Assembly (NCBI GenBank): GCA_013204195.1
Contig: JABMOJ010000207.1
Span: 1 to 7,856 of the forward strand
Direction: 5' to 3'
DNA length: 7,856 bases
From: SAR86 cluster bacterium
GTDB taxonomy: Bacteria; Pseudomonadota; Gammaproteobacteria; Pseudomonadales; Azotimanducaceae
Part shown: one piece after another, positions 6,596-7,856 of the stretch
Position numbering within the stretch: the first letter of the stretch is position 1
How the letters are laid out: every line of letters starts with the position of its first letter
The notes under the pieces: generated by a model
Databases searched by the model: none
What the model was told of the DNA's origin: nothing
Seen by the model: only the letters and a program-made list of their open reading frames with translations
Made by a program: the position numbers and the translations under genes

Positions 6596-6738
6596 AGGGT
6601 ACTGGCTTCACTGTGGCGTTCGAATGATCTAATCATGCCACAGTTACGCGACGAAAGTTAAGTCACCTGCCTACCCCCGGACTCAATTCGCTGCTAGGGT
6701 AACCATTATCGCAGCCCTGACTCCTGACTAGGGTACTG
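6595..6738. repeat. TAGGGTA(CTG) direct repeats between PhyH and esterase genes
   Basis: TAGGGTACTG occurs at 6595-6604, touching the PhyH start codon, and again at 6729-6738. A shorter copy, TAGGGTA, is at 6695-6701, extended leftward as CTAGGGTA and shared with 6728-6735. All three are in the same orientation, 100 and 34 nt apart, flanking the divergent region. Confidence 0.35.
6610..6644. promoter_or_regulatory. Inverted repeat upstream of the PhyH gene, candidate operator
   Basis: ACTGTGGC (6610-6617) and GCCACAGT (6637-6644) are exact reverse complements separated by 19 nt. The spacer contains a second inverted repeat, ATGAT (6624-6628) and ATCAT (6632-6636), placed next to the right arm. 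The element lies 15-49 nt upstream of the PhyH start on the divergent side, where an operator or a leader hairpin would sit. Confidence 0.45.
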
Positions 6739-6754
6739 ACAAGTGACCTGACAA
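6716..6754. repeat. TGAC repeat array in the divergent promoter region
   Basis: CCTGACT occurs twice in perfect tandem (6716-6722, 6723-6729), and CTGACAA occurs twice 12 nt apart (6736-6742, 6748-6754), with a further GTGACC between. TGAC thus appears five times within 36 nt, all on the plus strand, 21-57 nt before the esterase start. Such spacing fits a regulator with direct-repeat half sites, though no known box is recognised. Confidence 0.35.
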
Positions 6755-6774
6755 CTAACGGCGGAACTGCCAGC

Positions 6775-7698
6775 ATGCCAATGAATTCTGCAACACTCGT
6801 CCAACTCGGATTAGACCAAATAGTCCCCGCTGAGGTTAATGGCCGGCACAATGGCGTCGTCAATGATCCAGCCTGGGATGCTGCCTACCACCCGTGCGCG
6901 GAAGCATTTCCCACAGCAGAGGTGATGGCCGGTCTGGTCCAAAAAGCACCCGCCTATCAGTCCTCGGTCTACCCCGGCACCACTCGAGACCTATGGCTTT
7001 ATCAAACCCCGGGCTGCGATGGTTCCACCCCACCCCAAGTGATCTTTTTCAATGATGGCGCCTGGTATCTAGGCCGCCAAGGTCCGGTGCGAGCCACCCA
7101 GGTACTCGACAGCTTATTTAGCCTTGGCCACATCAAAGCCACAGTGGCTATATTTATTAACCCGGGCCAGCCCGATCATCCGGTCCAGGGCCCTATCGCG
7201 TCCTACAATCACCAACAATCGCAGCGCAGTCTTGAGTACGATCAGCTCAGTGGACGCTACGGTGAATTTCTATTCGACGAAATTTTTTCCTGGGCCGAGA
7301 CCCAACTGGGCTTTGCCTGCAGTCGCCAGCCAATTGACCGAACCCTCTGTGGCATCAGCAGCGGTGGTATCGCGGCTTTCAATGCCGCCTGGCACTTCCC
7401 TGACCAGTGTCAGCGGGTGATCAGTCATTGCGGCTCCTATACGGATATCTGGGGCGGTCATAATTACCCCTCATTGATTCGAACCCATACCCGCAAGCCC
7501 CTACGGGTGTTTCTGCAAAGTGGCCAACATGACGTCAAATCACCTTTCGGTGACTGGTCATTAGCGAATCAGATGATGGCTAGCGCCTTCGATTGGGCTG
7601 GCTATGACTATCGGTTTGCCTACGGCGACGGCGGGCATAACCTCCACCACGGCGGCGCACTATTTGCCGACACCCTGCGCTGGCTCTGGCGGGATTAG
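6775..7698 (+). CDS. Enterochelin-esterase-like alpha/beta hydrolase
   Basis: 307 residues, ATG 6775 to TAG 7696. The fold is alpha/beta hydrolase of the enterochelin esterase (Fes/IroD-like, putative esterase) group: an N-terminal strand region with VYPGTTRDLWLYQTPG (65-80), FFNDGAWYLG (91-100) as the oxyanion-side loop, RYGEFLFDEI (161-170), the nucleophile elbow GISSGG (193-198) with Ser195, and His288 in GDGGHNLHHGG. Asp253 in SGQHD is the likely acid. No signal peptide is seen, so it acts in the cytoplasm. Family members cut siderophore esters, feruloyl or acetyl sugar esters and related bonds; the surrounding glycosidase and kinase suggest a sugar-linked ester rather than a siderophore (inference). 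The first ATG has CGGA 9 nt upstream and is preferred to the ATG two codons later. It is transcribed away from the PhyH-gntK pair out of a shared 179-nt region. Confidence 0.88.
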   Translation: MPMNSATLVQLGLDQIVPAEVNGRHNGVVNDPAWDAAYHPCAEAFPTAEVMAGLVQKAPAYQSSVYPGTTRDLWLYQTPGCDGSTPPQVIFFNDGAWYLGRQGPVRATQVLDSLFSLGHIKATVAIFINPGQPDHPVQGPIASYNHQQSQRSLEYDQLSGRYGEFLFDEIFSWAETQLGFACSRQPIDRTLCGISSGGIAAFNAAWHFPDQCQRVISHCGSYTDIWGGHNYPSLIRTHTRKPLRVFLQSGQHDVKSPFGDWSLANQMMASAFDWAGYDYRFAYGDGGHNLHHGGALFADTLRWLWRD

Positions 7699-7730
7699 TG
7701 CCATTGCGAAGCGCAGCGCCAACCTTGATA

Positions 7731-7856
7731 TCAGACGCCAGCGTCACCAAATTGTAACTGAACCATACGAGCATACAGCGCATTCCGCTTAAGCAACGCC
7801 CCATGGGTGCCGACATCCTGAATCTGGCCGGCCTCCAGCACCACAATCCGATCCGC
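7731..7856 (-). CDS. ABC exporter ATP-binding domain, C-terminal fragment
   Basis: The last 41 residues of a minus-strand protein, open to the window edge and ending at TGA (7731-7733). The sequence ADRIVVLEAGQIQDVGTHGALLKRNALYARMVQLQF is the standard end of a type I ABC exporter nucleotide-binding domain: the ADRI strand after the H-loop, the VLE-G-I---GTH-LL segment, and the LYARM--LQF helix. Walker, signature and membrane parts lie beyond the window, so the cargo is unknown. It converges with the esterase gene across 32 nt holding no clear terminator. It probably belongs to a separate unit. Confidence 0.85.
   Translation of the reverse strand, partial: ADRIVVLEAGQIQDVGTHGALLKRNALYARMVQLQFGDAGV

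Noticed and set aside
6023..6661. 212-codon plus-strand frame opposite the PhyH gene
   Set aside because: It is antisense to a clear PhyH reading frame with all iron ligands and shows no domain; a shadow of the coding strand's codon bias.
7580..7846. 88-codon minus-strand frame near the right end
   Set aside because: It is out of frame with the clear ABC ATPase C-terminus read from 7856 to 7731 and overlaps the esterase end.

Overview
The window looks like a chromosomal accessory region of a proteobacterium, most likely a marine-type gammaproteobacterium. This is judged from moderately GC-rich DNA, compact gene packing and the gene families present. No rRNA, tRNA or other taxonomic marker is present, so the assignment is tentative. 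I see no mobile element, CRISPR array or RNA gene.

Layout, left to right. (1) 1-174: the C-terminal end of an AttH/CrtC-type lipocalin-fold protein cut by the window edge. (2) 175-502: a stretch with no gene I can defend, holding a 9-bp stem hairpin just after the lipocalin stop. (3) 503-5138, plus strand: an EthD-domain protein, a GH3 beta-glycosidase without a signal peptide, and two tandem TauD/TfdA-type 2-oxoglutarate/Fe(II) dioxygenases 12 nt apart. (4) 5154-5216: three adjacent inverted repeats at the convergent junction. The central one is a perfect 15-bp stem that can serve as a terminator for both strands. (5) 5187-6595, minus strand: a PhyH-family dioxygenase followed by a GntK-type gluconokinase, joined by an ATGA start/stop overlap. 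(6) 6596-6774: a divergent promoter region with an 8-bp inverted repeat, a set of TGAC repeats and repeated TAGGGTA motifs. (7) 6775-7698, plus strand: an enterochelin-esterase-like alpha/beta hydrolase. (8) 7731-7856, minus strand: the C-terminus of an ABC exporter ATPase, cut by the window edge.

Taken together, the central genes encode two hydrolases (glycosidase, esterase), three non-haem iron oxygenases, a small EthD barrel protein and a sugar-acid kinase. The simplest reading (inference) is a cytoplasmic catabolic module for an imported glycosylated and/or esterified compound: ester and glycoside bonds are cut, the aglycone is oxidised, and a gluconate-like acid is phosphorylated into central metabolism. 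The substrate is not evident from sequence, and no dedicated transporter or regulator gene lies inside the window.
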